From: Stenotrophomonas sp. SAU14A_NAIMI4_5
GTDB lineage: Bacteria; Pseudomonadota; Gammaproteobacteria; Xanthomonadales; Xanthomonadaceae
Direction of reading: 5' to 3'
Assembly (NCBI RefSeq): GCF_003086795.1
Contig: NZ_CP026003.1
Coordinates: 1,134,767 to 1,198,766 of the forward strand
DNA length: 64,000 bases
Both the position numbers and the translations under genes were made by a program. Under the pieces are notes generated by a model. It worked only from the letters and a program-made list of their open reading frames with translations. It was not told the origin of the DNA and searched no databases. This document shows, in pieces, positions 56,502 through 64,000 of this stretch (its first letter is position 1; the number at the start of each line of letters is the position of its first letter).

Positions 56502-56523
56502 GTAGCGCCGGGCCATGCCCGGC
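56502..56523 (+). repeat. GTAG-type REP, CGCCGGGC class
   Basis: GTAG then CGCCGGGCCATGCCCGGC. Follows the EF-hand gene. Confidence 0.9.
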
Positions 56524-56548
56524 GAGCGCGCAGCGCGGAAGCATGGAT

Positions 56549-56586
56549 GGGGTCAGAGCCCTTCCTGGCGGAAGGGATCCGACCCC
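56549..56586. repeat. GGGGTC hairpin
   Basis: GGGGTCAGAGCCCTTCC / GGAAGGGATCCGACCCC palindrome, between the convergent EF-hand and DUF3108 genes. Same family as 22320-22396. Likely ends transcripts from both sides. Confidence 0.85.
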
Positions 56587-56593
56587 GGGCGCG

Positions 56594-57277
56594 TCAGTTC
56601 AACGCCTTGATGGTGAGGTCCAGCGCGTCGCGGCCGCCTTCGCGCTGCAGGATGCGGGTCGGCACCGGGAACTCGGGCACGATCCAGGCGATCTGTTCCT
56701 TGTCTCCGTCCACGCGCGAGACCTTGGTGGCCTGGTAGCTCTTGCCGCCCACGGTCACCGCTTCCTTGCCCACGACCTTGTAGGTCATGTTCTTGATGCG
56801 GCCTTCGTCCACCATGCGGTAGGTCAGCGGCTTGCCGGCGGCCAGGTCGCGGGCGATCGCCAGGTTGATCAGCAGCGCGTCCATGTCACCGGCCTTCAGC
56901 GCGACCGGGCCGGCGCGGTCCGGCTTGATGTCGCCGGTCCAGGTGGCCTGGTTGCTGGTCCAGTTGTAGTTGGCCTGCACGTTGCGCTTCTTCACCAGCA
57001 GTGCCGAGCGGTCCTGGCTGCTCAGCGGGCGCAGCTGGCCACGCACTTCCTCGAACACGGTGCTCTGGCTCAGGTCGGCCAGCTGGTTCTTCACCTGCAG
57101 GTTGTAGCGCCACTTGCCGGTGCCTTCGTTGGCCAGGGTCATGGTGCCGTTGGCCTGCATGCCCATGTAGCTGGCCAGGTAATCAGCCTTGAACGGCTGC
57201 AGGGCCATGGCCGGCAGGCTGGCCACCGACAGTGCGGCAGCAGCGATCCAGGTCAGCGGGCGGGTCAGGGTCGTCAT
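56594..57277 (-). CDS. DUF3108 periplasmic protein, copy 2
   Basis: A 227-residue exported protein. Signal peptide about 1-25 (AALSVASLPAMA). DUF3108 features: LQPFKADYLASYMGMQANGTMTLA, STVFEEVRGQLRPLSS, TRILQREGGRDALDLTIKAL. The start at 57277 is chosen because AAGGAG stands seven bases ahead; the ATG at 57283 is too close. A paralogue lies directly upstream. Confidence 0.88.
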   Translation of the reverse strand: MTTLTRPLTWIAAAALSVASLPAMALQPFKADYLASYMGMQANGTMTLANEGTGKWRYNLQVKNQLADLSQSTVFEEVRGQLRPLSSQDRSALLVKKRNVQANYNWTSNQATWTGDIKPDRAGPVALKAGDMDALLINLAIARDLAAGKPLTYRMVDEGRIKNMTYKVVGKEAVTVGGKSYQATKVSRVDGDKEQIAWIVPEFPVPTRILQREGGRDALDLTIKALN

Positions 57278-57279
57278 GC

Positions 57280-58092
57280 TCATACTCCTTGGTATTCGAT
57301 CAGGCGCAGGTCGACACGGTCCTCGCCATCTTCGCGTTGCAGGATGCGCACCGGGGTGGGGACACCGTTGGCGATCCAGAGAATGGTTTCGTTCTTGCCG
57401 CCGTTGGTGCGGTAGACCTTCAGTGCGTTGTAGGACAGGTCGCCGACCTCGACGTTCTCGGTCTGTGCGGCGGCCTGGTAATCGTGCTGGCGCACCTTGC
57501 CCAGTTCGACGTAGCGGTAGTGCATCACCGCGCCGGGGCGGGCATCGCGCATCAGCGACAGGTTCAGCAGCAGCGCGCTCTGGTCGCCGGGCTGCAGCGG
57601 GATGGGCTGGGCGCGGTCCTTCTTCACATCGCCGGTCCACTGCGCCGTACCGGCTTCCCAGTCGTAGGTGCCGACTGCCTTCTTGCCCAGGAACAGGCCC
57701 TTGCGCACGGTGCTCTGGCTCAACGGCGCGTAGACGCCATTGCGCTCCTCGAACACGGTGCTCTGCTCCAGGTTCAGGCCGAGCACGCTGGCGAAGCCGC
57801 GACGGCCGACCACCTGCATGTCCACCCGCCACTGGTTGCCGCCGGTGTGGCTGACCTGCATGGTCGCATCGCCTGCCTCCTTGCCCTTGTAGAAGGCCTG
57901 GTAGGTGGCGCTGAACGGCTGCAGCGGCGGCGGCTCCCAGGCCATCGCCGGCAGCGCGGGCACGGCCGGTTCGGGCGGTGCCTGGACCACGGGCGCGGGT
58001 TCGGCCGACGGCGGGGTCTGTGCCCACGCGGCGAAAGCGAGCACGGCGAACGGCAGCAGCAGGAATTTGCGCAACGGAGGCGTGTTCTTCAT
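57280..58092 (-). CDS. DUF3108 periplasmic protein, copy 1
   Basis: A 270-residue exported protein, longer than its paralogue by a Pro/Ala-rich lead (about 26-55). DUF3108 domain: LQPFSATYQAFYKGKEAGDATMQVS, STVFEERNGVYAPLSQ, VRILQREDGEDRVDLRLIEY. Signal peptide about 1-24. It is linked to purN upstream (67 bp gap). Function unknown; the tandem order suggests one operon with purN. Confidence 0.88.
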   Translation of the reverse strand: MKNTPPLRKFLLLPFAVLAFAAWAQTPPSAEPAPVVQAPPEPAVPALPAMAWEPPPLQPFSATYQAFYKGKEAGDATMQVSHTGGNQWRVDMQVVGRRGFASVLGLNLEQSTVFEERNGVYAPLSQSTVRKGLFLGKKAVGTYDWEAGTAQWTGDVKKDRAQPIPLQPGDQSALLLNLSLMRDARPGAVMHYRYVELGKVRQHDYQAAAQTENVEVGDLSYNALKVYRTNGGKNETILWIANGVPTPVRILQREDGEDRVDLRLIEYQGV

Positions 58093-58159
58093 GGCGGGCA
58101 GGAACCGCAGGAGGAGGCAGGATGCCAGCCCCGCAGTCAGCGGGGCGTGTGCACGGGCG

Positions 58160-58813
58160 TTACCGGTTCAGGTTTCCGGCGGAATCTAGAGCCAACGGGC
58201 TAAACAGGGGGTGACCGTCGAGTGTCGGCTGACCCTCCCGTTCAGCCAGGCGGCCGCCGCACAGCAGCTGCAGGGTGGCGATCAGCAGCGGGTGTTCGAC
58301 CGCCAGCACCCGGTTCGCCAGGCTGTCTGCGTCATCGCCGGCCAGCACCGGCACGCGCACCTGGGCCAGCACGGTGCCGGCATCCAGCTCCGGCACCACC
58401 AGGTGCACGCTGGCGCCGTGTTCCGCATCGCCGGCTTCCAGCGCACGGGCGTGGGTGTGCAGGCCCTTGTGCAGCGGCAGCAGCGACGGATGGATGTTGA
58501 CCAGGCGGCCGTTGAAGCGCTGCACGAAGTCGGCGCCGAGGATGCGCATGTAGCCGGCGCAGACGATCCAGTCCGGGGCCGCCGCCTGCACGGCATCGCC
58601 CAGCGCCTGCTCGTACGCGGCGCGGTCGCTGAAGGTCTTCGGTGCGTGTGCCCAGCGCTGGCCGGGCCCCACGCGCTGCAGTGCCGCTGCGTCGGGGCGG
58701 TCGGAGAAGACCCCCACCACCTCGGCCGGCAGGCGGCCGGCATCGATCGCATCAAGGATGGCCTGCAGGTTGCTGCCACGGCCGGAGGCCAGTACGGCGA
58801 TGCGTGCGGTCAT
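58160..58813 (-). CDS. purN: phosphoribosylglycinamide formyltransferase
   Basis: A 217-residue enzyme of purine synthesis using 10-formyl-THF. IAVLASGRGSNLQAILDAI; catalytic set Asn-His-Asp in VNIHPSLLP and GASVHLVVPELDAG. The C-terminus is a little longer than in E. coli. Downstream of purM, with one small membrane gene between. Confidence 0.96.
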   Translation of the reverse strand: MTARIAVLASGRGSNLQAILDAIDAGRLPAEVVGVFSDRPDAAALQRVGPGQRWAHAPKTFSDRAAYEQALGDAVQAAAPDWIVCAGYMRILGADFVQRFNGRLVNIHPSLLPLHKGLHTHARALEAGDAEHGASVHLVVPELDAGTVLAQVRVPVLAGDDADSLANRVLAVEHPLLIATLQLLCGGRLAEREGQPTLDGHPLFSPLALDSAGNLNR

Positions 58814-58832
58814 GCGGCGGCCATCGGGTGTC

Positions 58833-59324
58833 TCAGCGGCGGGAAGGCGCGTTGGCTTCGAAGGCCGCCTTCACCTGCGGGCGCAGCAGCACGACCAGGG
58901 TGAACACGCCCAGCACGGTGCCGAACGGGGTGAACAGGCAGGCGATGGCGGCCACCACCATGCACAGCAGGTGCCGGCGCCGCTGCTTCAGGCAGCGCCC
59001 GGCATAGGCGATGAAGCCTGCCAGGCCCAGCCCGAAGGACACCGCGCAGCCGCCCATGATGATGAACATCCAGCCCATGAACTGCTGCTCGTGCAGCGGC
59101 GTGGCCTGGCCGTTGGAGTTCATCGGCAGGGCGCCGCTGAGCATGGCGATGCCCATCACGATGTGCATGCAGAAGATCAGCCCGAACACGGCGGCCAGGC
59201 CGGCCACCACGTAATGGAAGATCGCCAGCAGGCGCAGGTGGTCGATGTCCTGTGCGGTCAGTGCGGGCGCAACCGGGGCCGGGGGCGGCACCGGTGCGGC
59301 GGACAACGGGGGCGTAGCGTCCAT
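58833..59324 (-). CDS. four-helix membrane protein between purM and purN
   Basis: A 163-residue protein. A Pro/Ala-rich lead (about 1-25) precedes four hydrophobic segments (HYVVAGLAAVFGLIFCMHIVMGIA; FMGWMFIIMGGCAVSFGLGLAG; LLCMVVAAIACLFTPFG; VLGVFTLVVLL). The CLFTPFGTVLGVFTLVVLLRP end is common in small Xanthomonadales membrane proteins. Function unknown. Same operon as purM and purN. Confidence 0.8.
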   Translation of the reverse strand: MDATPPLSAAPVPPPAPVAPALTAQDIDHLRLLAIFHYVVAGLAAVFGLIFCMHIVMGIAMLSGALPMNSNGQATPLHEQQFMGWMFIIMGGCAVSFGLGLAGFIAYAGRCLKQRRRHLLCMVVAAIACLFTPFGTVLGVFTLVVLLRPQVKAAFEANAPSRR

Positions 59325-59344
59325 GCGGGCTCCTTGGGTGCCGA

Positions 59345-60403
59345 TCAGGCGATGCGGACGCGTTCGGCGCCGCTGGCGGTGACCACCTGGCCGATCGGCC
59401 AGTGGTCCAGGCCCTGCGCCTGCACGGCTTCGGACACCGCGGCGACCTGCTCCGGGGCGACGATCAGCACGAAGCCGATGCCGCAGTTGAAAGTGCGCCA
59501 CATCTCGCTGTCGACCACGGCGCCTTCCTTCTGCAGCCACTGGAACACCGGCGGCAGCGGCCAGGCCGAGGCCTGGATGTCCAGGCCGAGGCCGTCGGGC
59601 ACCACGCGGATGATGTTCTCGGTCAGGCCGCCACCGGTGATGTGGGCCATGCCGTGGATGGCCGCACCGTGCGACTTCAGCAGCGACAGGATCGGCTTGA
59701 CGTACAGGCGGGTCGGCGCCATCAGCGCGTCGACCAGCTTGACGCCGTCTTCCAGCTCCAGGTCGGCCGGCTGGCCGGCGCGGTCGTAGATGCGGCGCAC
59801 CAGCGAGTAGCCGTTGGAGTGCGGGCCGGAGGAGGCGATGCCGATCAGCACGTCGCCGGCGGCCACGCTGGCGCCGTCCTTCAGTTCGCTCTTCTCGACC
59901 GCGGCGACGGTGAAGCCGGCCAGGTCGTACTCGCCCGGGGCGTACATGTCGGGCATTTCAGCGGTTTCGCCGCCGATCAGCGCGCAGCCGGCCTCGGTGC
60001 AGCCGTTGGCGATGCCGCCCACGACCGCCGCGGCGGTGTCGATGTCCAGCTTGCCGGTGGCGAAGTAGTCCAGGAAGAACAGCGGCTCGGCGCCCTGCAC
60101 CAGCACGTCGTTGACGCACATGGCGACCAGGTCGATGCCGATCGTATCGTGGCGGTTCAGCTGGTGGGCCAGCTTCAGCTTGGTGCCCACGCCGTCGGTG
60201 CCCGACACCAGCACCGGCTCGCGGTACTTGTTGGACAGGTCGAACAGGGCGCCGAAGCCACCCAGGCCGCCCATCACTTCCGGACGGAAGCTGCGCTTGA
60301 CCAGGGGCTTGATCCGCTCGACCAGCTCGTTGCCGGCGTCGATGTCGACACCCGCGTCACGGTAGGTGAGGGGGGAGGGGGCGGAAGACGGGGTGTTGGT
60401 CAC
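59345..60403 (-). CDS. purM: phosphoribosylformylglycinamidine cyclo-ligase
   Basis: A 352-residue enzyme. [61 protein letters not shown] and [11 protein letters not shown] are all canonical. The GTG start at 60403 ([12 protein letters not shown]) is the only sensible one. It forms aminoimidazole ribotide. Divergent from the DUF2066 gene, 100 bp apart. Confidence 0.96.
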   Translation of the reverse strand: MTNTPSSAPSPLTYRDAGVDIDAGNELVERIKPLVKRSFRPEVMGGLGGFGALFDLSNKYREPVLVSGTDGVGTKLKLAHQLNRHDTIGIDLVAMCVNDVLVQGAEPLFFLDYFATGKLDIDTAAAVVGGIANGCTEAGCALIGGETAEMPDMYAPGEYDLAGFTVAAVEKSELKDGASVAAGDVLIGIASSGPHSNGYSLVRRIYDRAGQPADLELEDGVKLVDALMAPTRLYVKPILSLLKSHGAAIHGMAHITGGGLTENIIRVVPDGLGLDIQASAWPLPPVFQWLQKEGAVVDSEMWRTFNCGIGFVLIVAPEQVAAVSEAVQAQGLDHWPIGQVVTASGAERVRIA

Positions 60404-60503
60404 GGGCGTCGGCGCTGGCAGGGGTTGAACGGACGATTTTAACAGGCCGCATTGGCGCAAAGTCCGTATTCGGGCAACAATTCCCCCCGGATACGTCGAG
60501 CCA

Positions 60504-61643
60504 ATGGATGTCCTGATGCGCCGCAGCCTTATTCCCGCCCTGCTCCTTGCGTTGTGCCTGCCGGTGGCCACGATGGCCCAGAGCGCCCTTCGCACCGAGG
60601 GAGATGTCGCCACCGCCAGTGGTGCCTACGAGGCCGAAGTGCCTGTGAACAGCCAGGCCGAGGCCGACCGCAACGGTGGCCTGGCCCGTGCCCTGAGCGT
60701 GGTGCTGGGCAAGTTGTCCGGCGACCGCAACGTGACCGCGCGCCCGGGCGTGGTGCAGGCCCTGCGCAACGCCAAGGATTACGTGGCCAGCTACGACTTC
60801 AAGCAGGACCAGAGCGTCGGCGCCAGTGGCGCGCCCAGCTACCGGACCCTGCTGGTCGCCCGCTTCCGCGAGGATGACGTCGATGCACTGGTCTCGGCCC
60901 TGGGCCTGCCGCTGTGGCCGCAGCCGCGTCCGAAGCCGGTGGTCTGGCTGGCCGTGGACGACGGCAGCGGCCCGCGCCTGGTCAGCGTGCAGCAGGCCAA
61001 TGCGGCCCGCCCGCTGCTGAACCGCGCCATCGAGCGTGGCTACAAGCTGGGCCTGCCCAGCGGTGGTGCCGCCGAACAGGCGCTGGCCGGGGCCATCTGG
61101 CGCCAGGACAGCGCCGCAGTGTCCCGCGCATCGGCCCGCTACTCGCCGCCGATGCAGCTGATCGGCAAGCTGTACCGTGCCAATGGCGGCTGGCAGGCGG
61201 ACTGGGTGTTCGTCGACAACGGCCGCGAGCTGAACAAGTGGACCACCAAGGACGCCAACGCCATGCGCGCGATGGCCGCCGGTGCCGACGGCGCCGCCGA
61301 CGCCCTGGTCAAGCGCTACGCCAAGGCCGGTGCAGCGACCGGCGCGGCCGGTACCTACCGCATCGTGGTTACCGGCATCGGCAGCACCGACCAGTACCTG
61401 CGCCTGGCCGCCGGCCTGCGCCAGGTGCCGGTGGTGCGCAACGTCACCCCGCTGCGGGCGACGGCCGACCGCCTGGAGCTGAACCTTGAAATGACCACCG
61501 GCCTGGCCGGCTTCAACCGGATGCTGGGCGACAACGGCGTGCTGGTGCCGTCGGCGACCCTGCCGGCCCTGCCGGCGCCGATCGATGACAGCACCGGCGC
61601 ACCGCAGCCGGCCCCGGTCAGCAACGAGTACTGGCTGCGATGA
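60504..61643 (+). CDS. DUF2066 periplasmic protein
   Basis: A 379-residue exported protein. Signal peptide about 5-25 ([21 protein letters not shown]). DUF2066 blocks: [41 protein letters not shown], and [21 protein letters not shown]. Function unknown. ATG 60504 is chosen; 60516 is an alternative. Overlaps the next gene by 4 bp. Confidence 0.9.
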   Translation: MDVLMRRSLIPALLLALCLPVATMAQSALRTEGDVATASGAYEAEVPVNSQAEADRNGGLARALSVVLGKLSGDRNVTARPGVVQALRNAKDYVASYDFKQDQSVGASGAPSYRTLLVARFREDDVDALVSALGLPLWPQPRPKPVVWLAVDDGSGPRLVSVQQANAARPLLNRAIERGYKLGLPSGGAAEQALAGAIWRQDSAAVSRASARYSPPMQLIGKLYRANGGWQADWVFVDNGRELNKWTTKDANAMRAMAAGADGAADALVKRYAKAGAATGAAGTYRIVVTGIGSTDQYLRLAAGLRQVPVVRNVTPLRATADRLELNLEMTTGLAGFNRMLGDNGVLVPSATLPALPAPIDDSTGAPQPAPVSNEYWLR

Positions 61644-62812
61644 CCCAATCCCCGGAAGCGGAAATCGCGCAGTTCCTGCGACGGCTGAAGTACGTGGCCG
61701 TCGCCCTGCTGATCGGCTGGGTGGTGTGGCTGCTGGCCCCCATCCTGACCCCGTTCGTGCTGGCCCTGGCGCTGGCCTGGCTGGGCGACCCGCTGGTCGA
61801 CCGCATCGAGGCCACCGGCCGCTCGCGCAACACCGGCGTGGTGCTGGTGTTCGTGGCGATGGTGCTGGTGGTGACCGCGCTGTTGCTGGTGCTGGTGCCG
61901 ATGATCGAGCGCCAGATCACCACGTTGATGGCCGCCGTGCCGCAGGCGCAGGCCTGGCTGATGCAGACCGGCATCCCGTGGTTCGAGCAGAAGACCGGCC
62001 TGGAAGTAATGCAGTGGATGGACCCGGACCGGCTGATCGAGTGGGTGCGCAGCCACTGGCAGCAGGCCGGCGGCTTCGCCACGACCTTCATGGGCTATGT
62101 CTCGCGCTCGGGCTTCACCGTGGTGACCTGGATGGTCAACCTGGCGCTGCTGCCGATCCTGGCGTTCTACTTCCTGCGTGACTGGGACAAGCTGGTCGAG
62201 CGCGTCGCCTCGGTGATCCCGCGCAACCACATCGGCACGATCACCAACCTGGCCCGCGAATCCAACGAGGTGCTGGGCGCGTTCATCCGTGGCCAGTTCC
62301 TGGTGATGGTGGCGCTGGGCGTGATCTACGCCGCCGGCCTGTCGCTGGTCGGCCTGAAGCTGGGCCTGTTGATCGGCCTGGTGGCTGGACTGATCAGCTT
62401 CATCCCGTACCTGGGCGCGACCACCGGCATCGTGATGGCGGTGGTGGCGGCGCTGGTGCAGGCACAGGGCATCGACCTGAAGCTGCTGCTGCTGGTGGGC
62501 GTGGTGTTCACCGTCGGCCAGCTGCTGGAAAGCTACGTGCTGACCCCGCGCATCGTCGGCGACAAGATCGGCCTGCACCCGGTGGCGGTGATCTTCGCGG
62601 TGATGGCCGGTGGCCAGCTGTTCGGCTTCCTCGGCATGCTGCTGGCGCTGCCGGTGGCGGCGGTCAGCAACGTGCTGCTGCGCTATGCGCACCAGCGTTA
62701 CCGCCAGAGCGAGCTGTACGTCGGCGAAAAGCCGGCCATCGTGCTTGATGGCGTGATCGACGCACCCCATATCATCCTCGACCCCTACGAGCACGGCCCG
62801 GACCCGAAGTGA
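61640..62812 (+). CDS. AI-2E family transporter (PerM-like)
   Basis: A 390-residue inner-membrane protein with about seven or eight helices. LLAPILTPFVLALALAWLGDPLVDRIE, IERQITTLMAAVPQ, LALLPILAFYFLRDWDKL and GLIAGLISFIPYLGATTGI-like sequence (the family's FIPYLG) match the UPF0118/PerM type. Substrate uncertain. It overlaps hda by 4 bp, a conserved arrangement in gammaproteobacteria (perM/hda). Confidence 0.93.
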   Translation: MTQSPEAEIAQFLRRLKYVAVALLIGWVVWLLAPILTPFVLALALAWLGDPLVDRIEATGRSRNTGVVLVFVAMVLVVTALLLVLVPMIERQITTLMAAVPQAQAWLMQTGIPWFEQKTGLEVMQWMDPDRLIEWVRSHWQQAGGFATTFMGYVSRSGFTVVTWMVNLALLPILAFYFLRDWDKLVERVASVIPRNHIGTITNLARESNEVLGAFIRGQFLVMVALGVIYAAGLSLVGLKLGLLIGLVAGLISFIPYLGATTGIVMAVVAALVQAQGIDLKLLLLVGVVFTVGQLLESYVLTPRIVGDKIGLHPVAVIFAVMAGGQLFGFLGMLLALPVAAVSNVLLRYAHQRYRQSELYVGEKPAIVLDGVIDAPHIILDPYEHGPDPK

Positions 62813-63519
62813 TTGGTGTGCCGCAACTTCCGCTGGCCCTGCATTACCCGCGGGACCAGCGCCTGGAGACCTTCATCGGCGCGCCGGACGGCGCGCTGGC
62901 GCAGCTGCGTGCGATCGCGGTGGGCGCCAGCCATGACTGGGTCTACCTGGAAGGTGCGGCGGGCACGGGCAAGACCCACCAGGCGCTGGCGATGTGTTCC
63001 AGCGCGCAGCAGGCCGGGCGCCTGCCGACCTACGTGCCGCTGGCCGGCGCGGTTGGCCGGGTGGCGGCGGCGCTGGATGGCCTGGAGCAGCGTGAGCTGG
63101 TGGCGCTGGATGGCCTGGATGCGGTGGCGGGCCACCGCGAGGACGAGATTGCACTGTTCGACTTCCACAACCGTGCGCGCGCGGCGGGGATAACGGTGCT
63201 GTACACGGCGCAGCATGCGCCGGGCGAGCTGGGCCTGGTGCTGCCGGACCTGCGTTCGCGGCTGGGCCAGTGCGTGCGGGTGCTGCTGCAGCCGCTGGAC
63301 GAGGAAGGCCGGGCGGCGGTGCTTCGCGAGCGCGCGCTGCGGCGTGGGCTCGCGATCGACGAGGCAGCCATCGAGTGGCTGCTGTCGCATACCGGGCGCG
63401 AGCTGGGTGGGCTGATCACGCTGCTGGACTGGCTGGACCGGGAGTCGCTGGCGGCGAAGCGGCGGATCACGGTGCCGTTCCTGCGGCAGGTGCTGGAAGA
63501 AGGCCGGCCCCGGTACTGA
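62809..63519 (+). CDS. hda: DnaA regulatory inactivator Hda
   Basis: A 236-residue AAA+ protein related to DnaA. N-terminal clamp-binding QLPLAL (about 6-11), Walker A GAAGTGKTH (about 50-58), LVALDGLDAVAGH as Walker B. C-terminal lid LRQVLEEGR. With the beta clamp it promotes hydrolysis of DnaA-ATP. GTG start, overlapping perM. Confidence 0.94.
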   Translation: MIGVPQLPLALHYPRDQRLETFIGAPDGALAQLRAIAVGASHDWVYLEGAAGTGKTHQALAMCSSAQQAGRLPTYVPLAGAVGRVAAALDGLEQRELVALDGLDAVAGHREDEIALFDFHNRARAAGITVLYTAQHAPGELGLVLPDLRSRLGQCVRVLLQPLDEEGRAAVLRERALRRGLAIDEAAIEWLLSHTGRELGGLITLLDWLDRESLAAKRRITVPFLRQVLEEGRPRY

Positions 63520-63536
63520 GGGTGGGGTTTTTTATT

Positions 63537-63554
63537 GCAGGGCTGCTGCCCTGC
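63537..63554. other. short hairpin after hda
   Basis: GCAGGGC-TGCT-GCCCTGC, a perfect 7-bp stem, preceded by GGGGTTTTTTATT on the plus strand. The T-run comes before the stem, so it is not a clear terminator for hda; GGTACTGAGGGTGGGG just before the T-run may fold weakly. Confidence 0.45.
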
Positions 63555-63648
63555 ACCCGCTAGAGCAACGTCAAGATCAAGTGCTGGCTTCCTGAGGGGA
63601 GGCGGGGCGCTGTGGGCGTGCGGGGACGCCGTGAACCCATCCATGAAG

Positions 63649-64000
63649 TGACCCCCAAAAGTTGGACAGTTGGGGGATCAGGCGGCCAACGCGGCCTGCT
63701 GCCGGTACTTTACCGGGCTCAGGCCCTTTAGTTTCAATCGGATACGGTCTTCGTTGTAGTACCGGATGTACTCCATTAGCCCGGCTTCCAGCCTTTCGAT
63801 GCTGTCAAAGGTCTTCAGGTAGAAGAATTCCGACTTCAGCGTCCCGAAGAAGCTCTCCATGGCCGCATTGTCCAGGCAGTTGCCGCGCCGGGACATGCTC
63901 TGTTTCAGCGAGTGCTTTGCGAGCGTGTGGCGGTATTTTTCGTGCTGGTAATGCCAGCCTTGGTCGGAGTGGATCATCGGTCGATCTTCGGGCGAGAGCT
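63649..64000 (-). mobile_element. IS3-family insertion sequence, 3' end (cut by window)
   Basis: TGACCCCCAAAAGTTGGACA at 63649-63668 looks like the terminal inverted repeat of an IS3-group element. It is followed inward by the end of the transposase gene. The other end is beyond the window, so the group and target duplication cannot be fixed. Confidence 0.8.
63678..64000 (-). CDS. IS3-family transposase OrfB, C-terminal part
   Basis: The open frame runs off the right border; the 107 visible residues are the end of a DDE transposase (rve). HSDQGWHYQHEKY holds the second Asp, MSRRGNCLDNAAMESFFGTLKSE the catalytic Glu, and IRYYNEDRIRLKLKGLSP the C-terminal mark. The ATG at 63977 is internal. 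Resembles the IS150 group. Confidence 0.92.
   Translation of the reverse strand, partial: LSPEDRPMIHSDQGWHYQHEKYRHTLAKHSLKQSMSRRGNCLDNAAMESFFGTLKSEFFYLKTFDSIERLEAGLMEYIRYYNEDRIRLKLKGLSPVKYRQQAALAA

Noticed and set aside
63520..63554. Classical terminator after hda
   Set aside because: The T-run precedes the hairpin on the coding strand, so the order is wrong for intrinsic termination.

Overview
The window is high-GC gammaproteobacterial chromosome and looks like Stenotrophomonas, of the S. maltophilia group. Three things point there: a pentapeptide-repeat gene that reads as the chromosomal quinolone-protection gene smqnr (5216-5875), dozens of short palindromes with a GTAG head of the kind called SMAG/REP elements in this genus, and a Xanthomonadales-type lpt-rpoN-PTS cluster that includes HPr kinase. 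I see no rRNA, tRNA, CRISPR array or prophage. The only classical mobile element is the end of an IS3-family insertion sequence cut by the right border.

Layout. 0.2-5.9 kb: tautomerase, then a DUF2946 / TonB-dependent receptor / PepSY membrane protein cassette (probable metal or siderophore uptake), then smqnr. 6-9 kb: methyltransferase and a divergent MocR regulator / EamA exporter pair with a clear operator. 9.2-12.5 kb: an ECF sigma factor translationally coupled to a Ser/Thr kinase with a TPR-like C-terminal half. 12.5-19.1 kb: SDR enzyme, two LysR regulators, a DHA2-type MFS pump, a GFA protein and one unknown gene. 19.3-25.9 kb: DUF4105 plus lipoprotein hydrolase, an MFS pump facing soxR across a SoxR-type promoter, and a LysR/SDR pair. 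25.9-26.5 kb: four tandem 157-bp repeats that include the 3' end of proC. 26.5-33.6 kb: proC-yggS facing pilT-pilU, then small membrane proteins and an aldo/keto reductase. 33.6-39.6 kb: a LysR gene, YitT, tag, yqgE-ruvX-pyrB, and a REP-associated tyrosine transposase (RAYT) bracketed by its probable cognate REPs. 39.6-44 kb: TPR protein, esterase, small genes and mgtE.

44-56.5 kb holds the core block. On the minus strand, reading from kdsD: kdsD-kdsC-lptC-lptA-lptB (Kdo synthesis and LPS transport), rpoN-hpf-ptsN-hprK-rapZ (sigma-54, ribosome hibernation, nitrogen PTS, HPr kinase, GlmS control), then an EIIA-Man / HPr / EI regulatory PTS with no sugar permease, and mgtE. Facing it on the plus strand are ibaG(bolA)-murA and a small EF-hand protein. 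56.6-63.5 kb: purM-(membrane protein)-purN and two DUF3108 genes on the minus strand, divergent from DUF2066-perM-like-hda.

The most unusual content is between genes: several palindrome families (GTAG REPs, GTGGGTGCC REPs, GGGGTC hairpins, two large composite stem-loops, and a possible three-way-junction element at 14.85-15.0 kb). In at least three genes the stop codon lies inside the GTAG head of a REP. The best candidates for something undescribed are the 14.85 kb structured element, the proC-tail tandem array and the GGGGTC family. The coding genes mostly fall in known families.
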